Positions 25,217 through 34,366 of a stretch of DNA of 64,000 bases are shown piece by piece; positions within the stretch are counted from its first letter, which is position 1, and each line of letters starts with the position of its first letter. This stretch comes from Halobaculum marinum (GTDB lineage: Archaea; Halobacteriota; Halobacteria; Halobacteriales; Haloferacaceae): NCBI RefSeq assembly GCF_029338555.1, contig NZ_CP119989.1, positions 2,356,001-2,420,000 of the forward strand, given 5' to 3'. The translations under genes were made by a program, and so were the position numbers. The notes under the pieces are model-generated. The model was not told the DNA's origin, searched no databases, and worked only from the letters and a program-made list of their open reading frames with translations.

Positions 25217-27634
25217 TCAGTCGTCCGCGACCGCGGTGGCGTCGGGCGCGGACGCCGCCGCTGGCCGTGTGTCGACCTGTTCGGCTACCGGCGACCACTC
25301 CATGCCCGCCTCGTAGGTGAACGCGCGGTGCTCCTGTGTGGGATCGACGACCGTCAGCGAGAGCCAGTCGTTGTCGAGCAGTTGGGTCAACTCGTCGTGA
25401 GTGGCCAAGACGCCGGCGACGCGCTCGACCGGCGCGTGGACGACCACCGAGAGGCGCAACGGCTGGTGGTACGGCACATCGTCGGCAGCCATCAGCGACT
25501 GTAGCGGGAGCCCGGTCATCAGGTCGCCGCCGTTGCCTTGGTAGACGCCGACGTTGCCCACTGGATTGTGGGTCACCTTCGATCCGCTGCCGTACACGGC
25601 GTTGTCGACCGTCGAGAAGTAGTACTGGCTGTTGATCCACTGGGTGACAACCATCGGGCCCGCGAGGATCGACTCGAGTGCGTCGCCGTCGGGGTCCGTC
25701 GACCAGTCGTACGAGTGGAGGAACGCGCGACCGTCGAGGTCCGCGTCGCGCGTCAACTCGCGCGGCCCGATGACGAAGCCGGCGTTCCCCGCCAGTCCCC
25801 ACTCCGGGCGCGTCTCGGCCCAGTCGGCGGCACGGCGCTCCGTCTCTCTCACACCAGCGGCGCCGTCGGCGCCCATCGCCGCGGCGCGTTCGCCGGCTGC
25901 CCCCTCGCGTGCGGTCGCGAGGTCCGCCCGCAACTCCTCGATGTCGGCTGCGTGGCTCTCGGGGACGTCGGCGGCGTACAGGTCCACCTCGTCGGTCGTC
26001 GTGTTGTGTTCGCCGGCGACGAACACCGTGTCCTCGGGGATGTCGACCCCCCGGTCGCGGAGGGTCGCCTTGACGGCGTCGTCGTTGCAGATGGTCGCGA
26101 GGACGCGGGCGTTCGGGCCACCCGGGTTGCCGGCACAGGCGCCACAGTCTAAGCTCGCGTCGTACGGGTTGTTGGTCGTCTCGCTCGCGTGTCCCGTGAA
26201 GACGACGAGCCGACCGAACTCCTCCCACCCCATCAACTCGAAGGCGGTCGCGGCGTACTCGACGCGTTCCTCGTGCGTCAACCCAACCGGCAGGTCGCCG
26301 ACGTACGAGTGCTGGTGGTCGACGATCTGTTCGCAGAACTCGTGGCTATCGGCCACCGCGTCGTCGGCGGTGTCGAGCAGGTCGAACACCCGTCCCGGAA
26401 GCAGTGTCCGCGCCGCGAGCGCCAGTCCGTAGCCGCTCCCGGCAGTCTCGACGAAGCCGAACGCGGCGCCGGGGTTGCTCTTCAGCGTCTCGACGAGGTC
26501 GCTCGCGGCGGCGAGGAGGCCAGACCGACGGTCGTGGCTCGCCTGCGTCTCCCGGTCGGTCGGGAGTTCACAGACGTGGTGCTGTGGCTCGACGATCGGT
26601 GGGCACGCGTCGACGGACACCTCGGAGGCGTACCCCCGGTACTCCATCGGCACCCCGAAGAAGCCGGCGTACCCGTGCGTCTCGTAGTCGCCCGTCGCCT
26701 CGATGTGCCGGCGGATCACCTCCGACCGCGTGTCGATGCAGAACACCAACTGCGCGTCCGGCCGGCTGGTGGACTCGGCGTCGGCGAGTGCCTCGCTCTC
26801 GGTGGCGACGTGCTCGACGACCTCGTTCCGGTAGGTCGCCTCCCAAGCGCTCAAGAACGCCTCTGCCAGGTCGTCCGAGACCTCGGCGTCGGCGCTGTCC
26901 GGTCCGGTCGCCGGTTCGATGTCGACGCCGAAGCCGTCGAGGAGGGCGAGACGGATCGCGAGATACCCCTCCAGCGTGATCGGGTACGCGGACTGCCACT
27001 CGCCAGCGTCGGCGACCCGCTGTTTGATCAGGCCGACCCACCCGGGGAGTGCGGCGAACTGCGTCTCGAAGATGGGCACCCACTGACTCTTTGGGAACGG
27101 CTCGAGGACGGCCTCGATGGCCGCCGTCGGCGACGCTGGCAGGTCCGCGGCGATGCCGTCGTCCGGTATCCGGTCGTCGTAGGCGGCGACCGACCGGACG
27201 GCGGCGTAAAAGCCCGCCTCGCGGTTCGGCATCGACCACGTCGCCTGCCCCTCGTCGAGGAACGCCGACAGCCACTTCGTCAACACGGCGTCGACCTGCT
27301 CGACGTCGGAAGCTGCCGACTCCGACTCGACGTCGGTGTCCATCTGCTCCAGGAGTGCGTCGGGGTCGTCGGCTTCGTAGCCGCGCGCGGCCAGTTCGTC
27401 GGCGAGGATCTCCGGGTCGATCTGGCCGTCGTCGAGCGCCGCCCGGAACGTCTCCGGGGTGGGGTAGCCGCGACCGCCCAAGAGGTCCGCCGCCTGGGTG
27501 ACCGCCTGGCCGAACGGCACGTCTTCGAACCCAGAGAGCGGGTTGGCCGTCACGAACGAGTGGATCGGCCAGACCGACCCCACGGTGGTCGACGCCTTGT
27601 CGATGCTGTCTTGGATGCTGTGTTCAGTACTCAT
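25217..27634 (-). CDS. dabA: Inorganic carbon transporter subunit DabA (DUF2309)
   Basis: The 805-residue soluble subunit matches DabA, the zinc-dependent, carbonic-anhydrase-like partner of a proton-coupled CO2/bicarbonate uptake complex. Candidate zinc ligands are C299 and D301 in 'FCIDTRSE', H482 in 'TGHAS' and C497 in 'LDCGAC', the same Cys/Asp/His/Cys set known for DabA. Its start overlaps the end of dabB by 11 bases, so the two are co-translated and should form one complex at the membrane. No Rubisco or carbonic-anhydrase gene lies nearby, so the carbon probably serves anaplerotic or biosynthetic carboxylations. Family identity is firm; activity here is inferred. Confidence 0.9.
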   Translation of the reverse strand: MSTEHSIQDSIDKASTTVGSVWPIHSFVTANPLSGFEDVPFGQAVTQAADLLGGRGYPTPETFRAALDDGQIDPEILADELAARGYEADDPDALLEQMDTDVESESAASDVEQVDAVLTKWLSAFLDEGQATWSMPNREAGFYAAVRSVAAYDDRIPDDGIAADLPASPTAAIEAVLEPFPKSQWVPIFETQFAALPGWVGLIKQRVADAGEWQSAYPITLEGYLAIRLALLDGFGVDIEPATGPDSADAEVSDDLAEAFLSAWEATYRNEVVEHVATESEALADAESTSRPDAQLVFCIDTRSEVIRRHIEATGDYETHGYAGFFGVPMEYRGYASEVSVDACPPIVEPQHHVCELPTDRETQASHDRRSGLLAAASDLVETLKSNPGAAFGFVETAGSGYGLALAARTLLPGRVFDLLDTADDAVADSHEFCEQIVDHQHSYVGDLPVGLTHEERVEYAATAFELMGWEEFGRLVVFTGHASETTNNPYDASLDCGACAGNPGGPNARVLATICNDDAVKATLRDRGVDIPEDTVFVAGEHNTTTDEVDLYAADVPESHAADIEELRADLATAREGAAGERAAAMGADGAAGVRETERRAADWAETRPEWGLAGNAGFVIGPRELTRDADLDGRAFLHSYDWSTDPDGDALESILAGPMVVTQWINSQYYFSTVDNAVYGSGSKVTHNPVGNVGVYQGNGGDLMTGLPLQSLMAADDVPYHQPLRLSVVVHAPVERVAGVLATHDELTQLLDNDWLSLTVVDPTQEHRAFTYEAGMEWSPVAEQVDTRPAAASAPDATAVADD

Positions 27635-29120
27635 CGTAGTCCTCCGTAGCGGTCAGCAGGGTGTCGCGAGCAGGTTGGCTCGCGTTCAACAGCGCCACGT
27701 ACAGCCGCCCGCTGCGCTCGTGGGCGCCGGCCTCCGTCGCGACGTAGGCGGCGAGGAAGACGACCGCGACGACGACGTGGAGTGCGGTCAGTTCGGTCGG
27801 GGCCGCGACCACCGGCAGGCCAGCGAGCACGGTCGATATCACCTCGTAGACGAGCGCGTACACGGCGATGGCCGGGAGGAACACCGCGGGGACCGCACCG
27901 TAGCGCGTCGCCGCCGACAGCGAGGTGCGCCCGACGAGAGTCCGAGCCGCGTGGAGCGTCGTGAGCACGACGAACAGGACGAGCAACAGTCCGCTGTCGA
28001 CGCTCGTCCCCTTCCCCGTGAGCAGCGCGAACAGCACGCCGCCGGCGACGCCGGTCGCCACGACGACGGCGACGTCCGCCGAGGTCGTCTCGCGGCGACC
28101 GCGCTCGTCCGGAGCGGTGTGTTCGAGGCTGCCGCCCGCGCCGAGGAACTGGTACGCCTTGTAGAAGCCGTGTAACACGAGGTGGGTGATGGCGGCCCCG
28201 AAGAAGCCGAGGCCCGCCTGCATGATCATGAACCCCATCTGTCCGACCGTCGAACAGCCCAACTCGCTTTTCACGTCCGCACGGACGGACTTCATCAGCT
28301 TCCCGAGCAACGCGCTCGTCGCGCCGACCGCCACGATTGCGAGCATGAGGCCCGTGTCGACGGTGACGACGGGAGCAAACCGGAGCAGCAGGATGCCGCC
28401 GGCGTTGACGAACCCGGCGTGCATCAGCGCCGACGCGGGCGTCGGCGCGGTCATCGAGGAGAGCAGCCAGCCGTGGAACGGGACCAGCGCCGACTGGATC
28501 ATCGCCGCGAACACCAGCGCGACCGCGGCGAGGAGCCACACCGGCCCACCGAGGCCGTCGGCAGCCGCGGCGATTCCGGAGACCGTCGTCGCGCCGGTCG
28601 CCCACCACAGCGCCGTCACGGCGACGCCGACCAGCGCGGTACTGGCGAGGAAGTGCGTGCGCGCGACACGGGCGGCGGTCCGTGCCTGGGGCCACCCGTC
28701 GACGGTGCCGACGAGCTTCGCCATCACCAGCCCCATCGCCAGCCACAACCCGACGAACAGGACGACGTGGTCGGCGGCCACGAGCGCCATCACGACGAGC
28801 GTGAAGCCGAACGCGGCGAGGAAGAAGCCGTTCTCGGTCGCACTCCCGGCCATGTAGCGACGCGAGTAGCTGTGGACGACGCCGCTGAAGAAGGTGACCA
28901 CGACCCATAGCAGGACGGTCAGCCCGTCGACGGCGACCACACCCGGAACCGCCCACGAGCCGTCGGCCCAGAGTCGGGCGACCGTGACGCTGACGCTCGT
29001 GGCGAACAGCGACCACACGAACCACGTCAGTACAGCGGGCACGGTCGGTGAGTCCACCGTCGTGTCCGGGAACGCTCCGATCGTCGGTTTCGAGGTGCGG
29101 CCTGACATCGTTCGACCCAT
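27624..29120 (-). CDS. dabB: Inorganic carbon transporter membrane subunit DabB (NuoL-like)
   Basis: The 498-residue protein has about fourteen transmembrane helices and the antiporter-fold features of complex I subunit NuoL/MrpA. These include a Lys- and Glu-bearing core and 'HGFYKAYQFLGAG' in a late helix. In DAB systems it uses the cation gradient to drive DabA. The pairing with dabA and the absence of other nuo or mrp genes separate it from complex I. An ATG at 29108 is as good a start as 29120. Upstream lies an AT-rich promoter region and then an Lrp-type regulator on the same strand. Confidence 0.88.
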   Translation of the reverse strand: MGRTMSGRTSKPTIGAFPDTTVDSPTVPAVLTWFVWSLFATSVSVTVARLWADGSWAVPGVVAVDGLTVLLWVVVTFFSGVVHSYSRRYMAGSATENGFFLAAFGFTLVVMALVAADHVVLFVGLWLAMGLVMAKLVGTVDGWPQARTAARVARTHFLASTALVGVAVTALWWATGATTVSGIAAAADGLGGPVWLLAAVALVFAAMIQSALVPFHGWLLSSMTAPTPASALMHAGFVNAGGILLLRFAPVVTVDTGLMLAIVAVGATSALLGKLMKSVRADVKSELGCSTVGQMGFMIMQAGLGFFGAAITHLVLHGFYKAYQFLGAGGSLEHTAPDERGRRETTSADVAVVVATGVAGGVLFALLTGKGTSVDSGLLLVLFVVLTTLHAARTLVGRTSLSAATRYGAVPAVFLPAIAVYALVYEVISTVLAGLPVVAAPTELTALHVVVAVVFLAAYVATEAGAHERSGRLYVALLNASQPARDTLLTATEDYDEY

Positions 29121-29472
29121 CTGACGACCGCCACGGCCACCGGGACGATCCCGGCAGTCCGGAATTGGTCGCCGTTACTGCCTGTAGAGAACAGAATGCA
29201 TGTTAAATCTACCTGTATTCCCAAATCGTTCGTAGAAATCTAATTATAGAACGTTATGTTTCTATCGTGTCTCTCCGCCGTCGGGTCGGCACGCTCGAAT
29301 CGCCTCGTACCCGCTCGCGCGGGTTCGGTGGCTGTTACTCCAGGTCGGCGGGGCCAGTCCTGCGGGTACCGAGGTCGCTGTTACGGGTCGCCGTTTTGGT
29401 ACCGAACCGTTCGACTCGCCCGACAAGGTGGTCGCCGCCACGGTCGACGCGTCGCCACGAGCGCGTCGGTCG
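29121..29472. other. Gap between the Lrp-type regulator and dabB
   Basis: The part near dabB (about 29180-29260) is AT-rich. It contains a minus-strand TATA-like GATTTAACATGC, the palindrome ATGCAT at 29197-29202, and the short inverted pair CGTTC (29228-29232) / GAACG (29250-29254). It is likely the dabBA promoter. The rest (29270-29472) is GC-rich, and I see no convincing gene or terminator in it. Confidence 0.5.
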
Positions 29473-29958
29473 TCAGGCGTCGTCCGCCGTGCGTGACCCG
29501 GTGTCGAACTTGCCGAACGGGGTCGTCTCGTGGCTCCTGACGAGTACCTCGTCGGCGACCGTGAGTCCCATGTCGAGGAGTTGCTGTGCGACGGGGGTGA
29601 TGTCGTCGTCGGACTCACCGACGGCGGTCACGAGGAGGTTCTGTTCACCGGTGACCAACTCCTGGACGGAGACCACACCCTCGATGTCGAGGATGTCAGA
29701 GACGATTTCGCCGCGCCGGGGGATCGATGCGGTGCAGTAGAGCAACATCCGCAGCGGGTACCCGGACCGCTGGTAGTCGACACTGGCGCTGTAGCCTTTG
29801 ATCACGCCGTCGGTCTCGAGGCGCTGGATCCGCTTGCGGACGGTGCTGTCCGAGGTGCCGGTTCGCTCCGCTATGTCTCCGGACGACATGTTCCGGGCGT
29901 CCTCTTGGAGTGCGTGCAAGATCGCCCTGTCGACGTCGTCGATCTCGGCGTCGGTCAT
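29473..29958 (-). CDS. Lrp/AsnC-family transcriptional regulator
   Basis: The 161-residue protein has an N-terminal AsnC-type HTH ('DVDRAILHALQEDARNMSSGDIAERTG', recognition helix 'DSTVRKRIQRLETDGVIKGY') and a C-terminal RAM ligand-binding domain with 'VQELVTGEQNLLVTAVGES'. Such proteins sense amino acids or related metabolites and bind short palindromes. The ATG at 29958 gives the standard domain length. It lies upstream of dabBA on the same strand, so it is a candidate regulator of carbon uptake, which is an inference from position only. Confidence 0.92.
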   Translation of the reverse strand: MTDAEIDDVDRAILHALQEDARNMSSGDIAERTGTSDSTVRKRIQRLETDGVIKGYSASVDYQRSGYPLRMLLYCTASIPRRGEIVSDILDIEGVVSVQELVTGEQNLLVTAVGESDDDITPVAQQLLDMGLTVADEVLVRSHETTPFGKFDTGSRTADDA

Positions 29959-30046
29959 ACCGTTGTCTCCGCGACAAAGCCACTTGACGTTTGTACGTTC
30001 GGGGTACCCCAGAGCCCTCTCCACGGTCGTCTCTGTCGACCGGCTC

Positions 30047-30640
30047 TCAGACGCGTCGCAGGTCGTCGACGCCACCCCACCGGATCGCGGCGGCGGCGAC
30101 CTCGTCCGCGCGCTTGACGACCTCGGCCTCCAGCGTCGCCGGGTCGACCGTCGTCCGGGACGTGTGCGACAACACGACGTGCGACACCTCGACCGGGAGG
30201 CCCGCCGCCTCGCAGACGTACACGCCGACGTGCGGGTGGCCGAGCAGGTCGTAGTAGGGCGTCCCCGCGTCCGCGCCGGTCTCCCCGGGCGCGAACTCGT
30301 ACAGTTTGCTCACGTCGTGGAGCAGCGCGCCCGCGACGACGAGGTCGCGGTCGAGGTCGAGGTCCGGGCGTCTCGCGAGCAGGTCGTCCGTCATCCCGGT
30401 CGCCAGCGCGGTCACCTCGTTCACGTGGTCGACGTTCGACTCGTCGGGGAGGCCGAGGCGTGCCTGCTCGTCCGGGAGCCACGGCACCTCGCGGAGGCCC
30501 GTCCACTCGGTGTCGCCGAGCGCCACCGCGTACGCGTCGACGACGCCCTCGCGGAGGTCAGGGTCCGCGATGTCGTCGAGCGAGGGGAACACGTCGGCGA
30601 GGTCGGCCGGGAGCGCGTCGGGGGCGGCGTCGTCACTCAT
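30047..30640 (-). CDS. HD-domain phosphohydrolase
   Basis: The 197-residue protein contains the HD signature: 'VDHVNEVTALA', then 'VVAGALLHDVSKLYEF' with the His-Asp pair, and later 'HPHVGVYVCEAAGLPVEVSHVVLSHT' with further metal-binding His residues. HD proteins hydrolyse phosphomonoesters or phosphodiesters, often of nucleotides, using a metal centre. The exact substrate is unknown. The ATG at 30640 starts the conserved acidic N-terminus. It lies 106 bases downstream of carB on the same strand. Confidence 0.85.
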   Translation of the reverse strand: MSDDAAPDALPADLADVFPSLDDIADPDLREGVVDAYAVALGDTEWTGLREVPWLPDEQARLGLPDESNVDHVNEVTALATGMTDDLLARRPDLDLDRDLVVAGALLHDVSKLYEFAPGETGADAGTPYYDLLGHPHVGVYVCEAAGLPVEVSHVVLSHTSRTTVDPATLEAEVVKRADEVAAAAIRWGGVDDLRRV

Positions 30641-30746
30641 GGGAAGTGGTTCGCGGACGCGGGTCAAAAAGGCGAGTCGTGGTCGGAGTGCGGTCGCATC
30701 GGCCCGTCCCACGGTCAGTCGAGGCCCCGCTTCGCTCGGCCTCGCG

Positions 30747-33700
30747 TCAGTCGCTCCGGCCCCACGCCTTCGTCTGGCGCGGGCGCTCGGAGACGGCGAG
30801 CACGTCGAGGGCTTTCCCGGCCGCACGGGAGGCCAACGCCTCCAGCGACGCCTCGGCGGACTCCGCCGTCGAGAGGTACCCGACCTCCTCGCTGACCGCC
30901 GAGCGGAGCGCGTCCACCTCGTCGCTGATCAGGAGGTCCACTTCTCCGCGGCGCAGCGCATCCCCCACGTCGTCGACCGACTCGACGTCGTAGTACTCCC
31001 CGAAGCCATCCACGAGCGCGTCGTACGCGTCGGTTCCGGGCGCGGGCAGGGCGTCGCCGACCGTCTCGAAGACGACCGTGCCGCCGTCGGGCAGGCCGTG
31101 GCCCGCCGCGTCGAGCGCCTTCCCGTAGGCGACGCCGAAGTCGGCGGCGGTGCCCATCACCTCGCCCGTCGACTTCATCTCGGGGCCCAGGCGCGGGTCG
31201 GAGTTCGGCAGGCGGTCGAACGGCAGGACCACCTCCTTCACGGAGAAGTGCTCCGGCACGGACTCGTCGACGTCGATGTCGGCGAGCGACTCGCCGGCCA
31301 TGACGCGCGCGGCGAGTTTGGCGATGGGGACGCCCGTTGCCTTCGAGACGAACGGCACCGTGCGCGAGGAGCGCGGATTGGCTTCGAGGACGTACACCTC
31401 GCCGTCGCGCACCGCGAGTTGGACGTTCATCAGACCGACCGTGTCGAGCGCGTCGGCGATGTCCTCGACCACTTCGCGGACGCGCCCGAGCGTCTCGTCG
31501 TCGAGCGAGCGCGTCGGGATGACACAGGCGGAGTCGCCCGAGTGGACACCCGCCGCCTCGATGTGCTCCATGATGCCGCCGATGACGACGTCCTCGCCGT
31601 CGCTCACGGCGTCGACGTCGAGTTCGACCGCGTCGGCGAGGAACTCGTCGACGAGGATGGGCTTGTCCGGCGAGACGCGGACGGCCTCCTCGATGTACTC
31701 TTTCAGCTCCTCGTCGTCGTCGACGACGCGCATCGCGCGCCCGCCGAGGACGTAGCTCGGGCGGACCAACACCGGGTAGCCGAGTTCCTGCGCGAGGTCG
31801 AGCGCCTCTTCCTCACTGGTCGCGCTCCCACCCTCTGGCTGGGCGATGCCGCGCTCGTCCATGAGGCGGTTGAAGCGGTCGCGGTCCTCCGCGAGGTCCA
31901 TCGCCTCGACGGAGGTGCCCATGATCTCACACTCGACGCCACGGCGCTCCAGTTCGTCGCGGAGCGGTTCGCCGATGTCGACCGAGGTCTGCCCGCCGAA
32001 CTGGATCATCACGCCGTCGGCGGCGGTCGCCTCGATGACGTCGGCGACCTCCTCGGCGGTGATTGGCTCGAAGAACAGGCCGTCGGAGGTGTCGTAGTCC
32101 GTGGAGACGGTCTCGGGGTTGTTGTTCACCACGTGGGCTTCGATTCCCTGCTCGCGGAGCGCGCGCACCGCGTGCACCGAGCAGTAGTCGAACTCGACGC
32201 CCTGGCCGATACGGATGGGGCCGCCGCCCACGACGACGACAGACTCGGCGTCGCGGTCGACGCGGAGTTCGCCGCCCGCGGCTTCGCCCTCGTAGGGACC
32301 GGAGAACCACTCCGGCTTGCGCGAGGAGTAGTAGTACGGCGTCGACGCCTGGAACTCGCCGGCGCAAGTGTCGACCTGCTTGTACGTGCGCCCGGGCACC
32401 TGCGACTCGACCTCGCCGACGCCCGCGCGGGCCGCCGACACGGGCAGTTCCTCGCCGTCGGCGTGCGCGGCGGGCACCTCGGCGGCTTCGCGCCACGCGC
32501 CGCGCGTCTCGGGCAGCCACGTGAGGCTGGAGTCCTCGAACACGTTACCCGCGAGCGCGCTGATCTCGGCGTTGGTGAAGCCCGCCGTCGCGGCCTCGGT
32601 GAACTCGCCGTCGACGACCTCCTTGCTCGCCTCGACGATGCGGTGGAAGCGCTCGACGTACCACTCGTAGATGCCGGTCGCCTCGACGACGTCTTCCACA
32701 CTGAACCCGCGCTCGAACGCCTCGAACATCGCGTACGGGCGGTCGGGGCTCGGGCGTTCGAGGTACTGGGCGGTGAGTTCGTCGTCCTCCAGGTCGCCGA
32801 AGTCGACGGCGGGGTCGTACTCGGAGGAACGGAGCGCCTTCAGGAGGCTCTCCTCGAACGTGCGCCCGATGGCCATCGCCTCGCCGGTCGACTTCATCGC
32901 CGTCGAGAGCGTGAAGTCGGTGTCCTCGAACTTGTCGATGGGCCAGCGCGGCACCTTCGTGACGACGTAGTCGATGGCCGGCTCGAACGCGGCGGTCGTC
33001 TCGCCGGTGATCTCGTTGGTGATCTCGTGGAGGCGCTTGCCGAGCGCGACCTTCGCGGTGACGCGGGCGATGGGGTAGCCCGTCGCCTTCGAGGCGAGCG
33101 CGGAGGAGCGCGACACGCGGGGGTTCACCTCGACGACGCGGTACTCGCCGCCGGGGGTGCCGTCGTCGCGCCACGCGAACTGGATGTTACAGCCGCCCTG
33201 GATACCCAGGTCGCGGATGACCTCCAGCGCCGCGTCGCGCATCTCCTGGTGGCCGTCGTCGGGGATGACCTGCGACGGGGTGACGACGGTGGACTCGCCC
33301 GTGTGGATGCCCATCGGGTCGAGGTTCTCCATGTTGCAGATGATGACACAGGAGTTGTCCGCGTCGCGCATCACCTCGTACTCCAGTTCGACCCACCCGG
33401 AGATGGACTCGGTGATGAGCACCTCGGAGTTGCGCGAGAGGCGTAGCCCCGTGCGCACGCGGTCGATCAGTTCGTCCATCTCGTCGACGACGCCCGACCC
33501 GCTGCCGCCGAGGGTGTAAGTGGTGCGCGCGATGACGGGGAGGCCGCCGACGGCGTCGACGGCGTCCTCGACGCGGTCGACGAGTGCTTCCTCGGTCAAC
33601 TCCGCGACCTTCTCGCCCTCGTCGAGCGAGATGGTCGTCGACCGCGGGACTGGCTGTCCGAGGTTCTCCATGCGCTTGCGGAACAGGTCGCGGTCCTCCG

Positions 33701-34082
33701 TCGCGTAGATGGTGTCGAGCGGGGTGCCCATGATGTCGACGTCGAACTCGTCGAGGACGCCCTCCTCGGCCAACTCGGCGGTGACGTTCAGCCCGGTCTG
33801 GCCGCCCAGGCCGGCGATGACGCCGTCGGGGCGTTCCTGCTCGATGACCTCGCTGATGGCGTCGACGGTGATCGGTTCGATGTACACCTTGTCGGCCATC
33901 TCGGGGTCGGTCATGATCGTCGCCGGATTCGAGTTCACGAGGACGACTCGTGCACCCTCCTCTTGGAGCGCGCGACACGCCTGCGCGCCGGAGTAGTCGA
34001 ACTCGGCCGCCTGTCCGATCTGGATCGGGCCGCTGCCGATGAGGAGGATGGTGCGGTCCTCCTCCCCGGTGTCCTGACTCAT
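30747..34082 (-). CDS. carB: Carbamoyl-phosphate synthase large subunit CarB
   Basis: The 1,111-residue enzyme makes carbamoyl phosphate from ammonia, bicarbonate and two ATP for pyrimidine and arginine synthesis. It has two homologous ATP-grasp halves, with 'GSGPIQIGQAAEFDYSGAQA' at the start and 'GGGPIRIGQGVEFDYCSVHA' near the middle. A C-terminal MGS-like allosteric domain follows. The small subunit gene carA is not adjacent, so the two subunits are encoded apart. The upstream gap holds a TATA-like box and a perfect palindrome that may be an operator. Confidence 0.97.
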   Translation of the reverse strand: MSQDTGEEDRTILLIGSGPIQIGQAAEFDYSGAQACRALQEEGARVVLVNSNPATIMTDPEMADKVYIEPITVDAISEVIEQERPDGVIAGLGGQTGLNVTAELAEEGVLDEFDVDIMGTPLDTIYATEDRDLFRKRMENLGQPVPRSTTISLDEGEKVAELTEEALVDRVEDAVDAVGGLPVIARTTYTLGGSGSGVVDEMDELIDRVRTGLRLSRNSEVLITESISGWVELEYEVMRDADNSCVIICNMENLDPMGIHTGESTVVTPSQVIPDDGHQEMRDAALEVIRDLGIQGGCNIQFAWRDDGTPGGEYRVVEVNPRVSRSSALASKATGYPIARVTAKVALGKRLHEITNEITGETTAAFEPAIDYVVTKVPRWPIDKFEDTDFTLSTAMKSTGEAMAIGRTFEESLLKALRSSEYDPAVDFGDLEDDELTAQYLERPSPDRPYAMFEAFERGFSVEDVVEATGIYEWYVERFHRIVEASKEVVDGEFTEAATAGFTNAEISALAGNVFEDSSLTWLPETRGAWREAAEVPAAHADGEELPVSAARAGVGEVESQVPGRTYKQVDTCAGEFQASTPYYYSSRKPEWFSGPYEGEAAGGELRVDRDAESVVVVGGGPIRIGQGVEFDYCSVHAVRALREQGIEAHVVNNNPETVSTDYDTSDGLFFEPITAEEVADVIEATAADGVMIQFGGQTSVDIGEPLRDELERRGVECEIMGTSVEAMDLAEDRDRFNRLMDERGIAQPEGGSATSEEEALDLAQELGYPVLVRPSYVLGGRAMRVVDDDEELKEYIEEAVRVSPDKPILVDEFLADAVELDVDAVSDGEDVVIGGIMEHIEAAGVHSGDSACVIPTRSLDDETLGRVREVVEDIADALDTVGLMNVQLAVRDGEVYVLEANPRSSRTVPFVSKATGVPIAKLAARVMAGESLADIDVDESVPEHFSVKEVVLPFDRLPNSDPRLGPEMKSTGEVMGTAADFGVAYGKALDAAGHGLPDGGTVVFETVGDALPAPGTDAYDALVDGFGEYYDVESVDDVGDALRRGEVDLLISDEVDALRSAVSEEVGYLSTAESAEASLEALASRAAGKALDVLAVSERPRQTKAWGRSD

Positions 34083-34106
34083 TGTCGGTATCGAGTTCGG
34101 TCATCG

Positions 34107-34160
34107 TAATAAGGCCGACGAAATGTGCCGATTTTCGTAGCGGCTTTACGAAATTCGTAA
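34107..34160 (-). promoter_or_regulatory. carB promoter with palindromic operator-like sites
   Basis: Reading toward carB, CTTATTACG at about 34107-34115 fits a TATA box 25-33 bases before the start. Farther upstream is the perfect palindrome TTACGAAATTCGTAA (34146-34160). Between them, ACGAAA and TTTTCGT form a second, related inverted repeat (34118-34138). The shared ACGAAA/TTCGT half-sites suggest two binding sites for one dimeric regulator. Confidence 0.6.
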
Positions 34161-34246
34161 TGCTACGGTGTGTCACACGGCGTGATCGTGTCCGTCCGGG
34201 TCGGTGCCGCGGGATCCGGGTGGCTGGCGGCCGCCGTCGCAGTCCC

Positions 34247-34306
34247 CGTCGCGGCCTCGGTGGCGGCGGCGCTGGCCGTCGCGGCCTCGGCGGCGGCGGC
34301 GCTGGC
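34247..34306. repeat. Two tandem copies of a 30-bp GC-rich repeat
   Basis: Positions 34247-34276 and 34277-34306 are 30-bp units that differ at one base (34261 versus 34291). A shorter partial third copy follows. On the plus strand the repeat could encode an Ala/Val-rich peptide, but no convincing gene frame supports that. It lies in the 284-base gap between carB and the DUF5815 gene. Confidence 0.65.
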
Positions 34307-34366
34307 CGTCGCGGTCGCGGGGCGCTCGTCGCCGGCGACACCACCGGCGCAGAAACAGATCGACGG

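Noticed and set aside
29262-29740. Overlapping open frames around the regulator gene
   Set aside because: They lack domains, overlap the Lrp gene antisense, or lie in the GC-rich part of the gap without any start signal.
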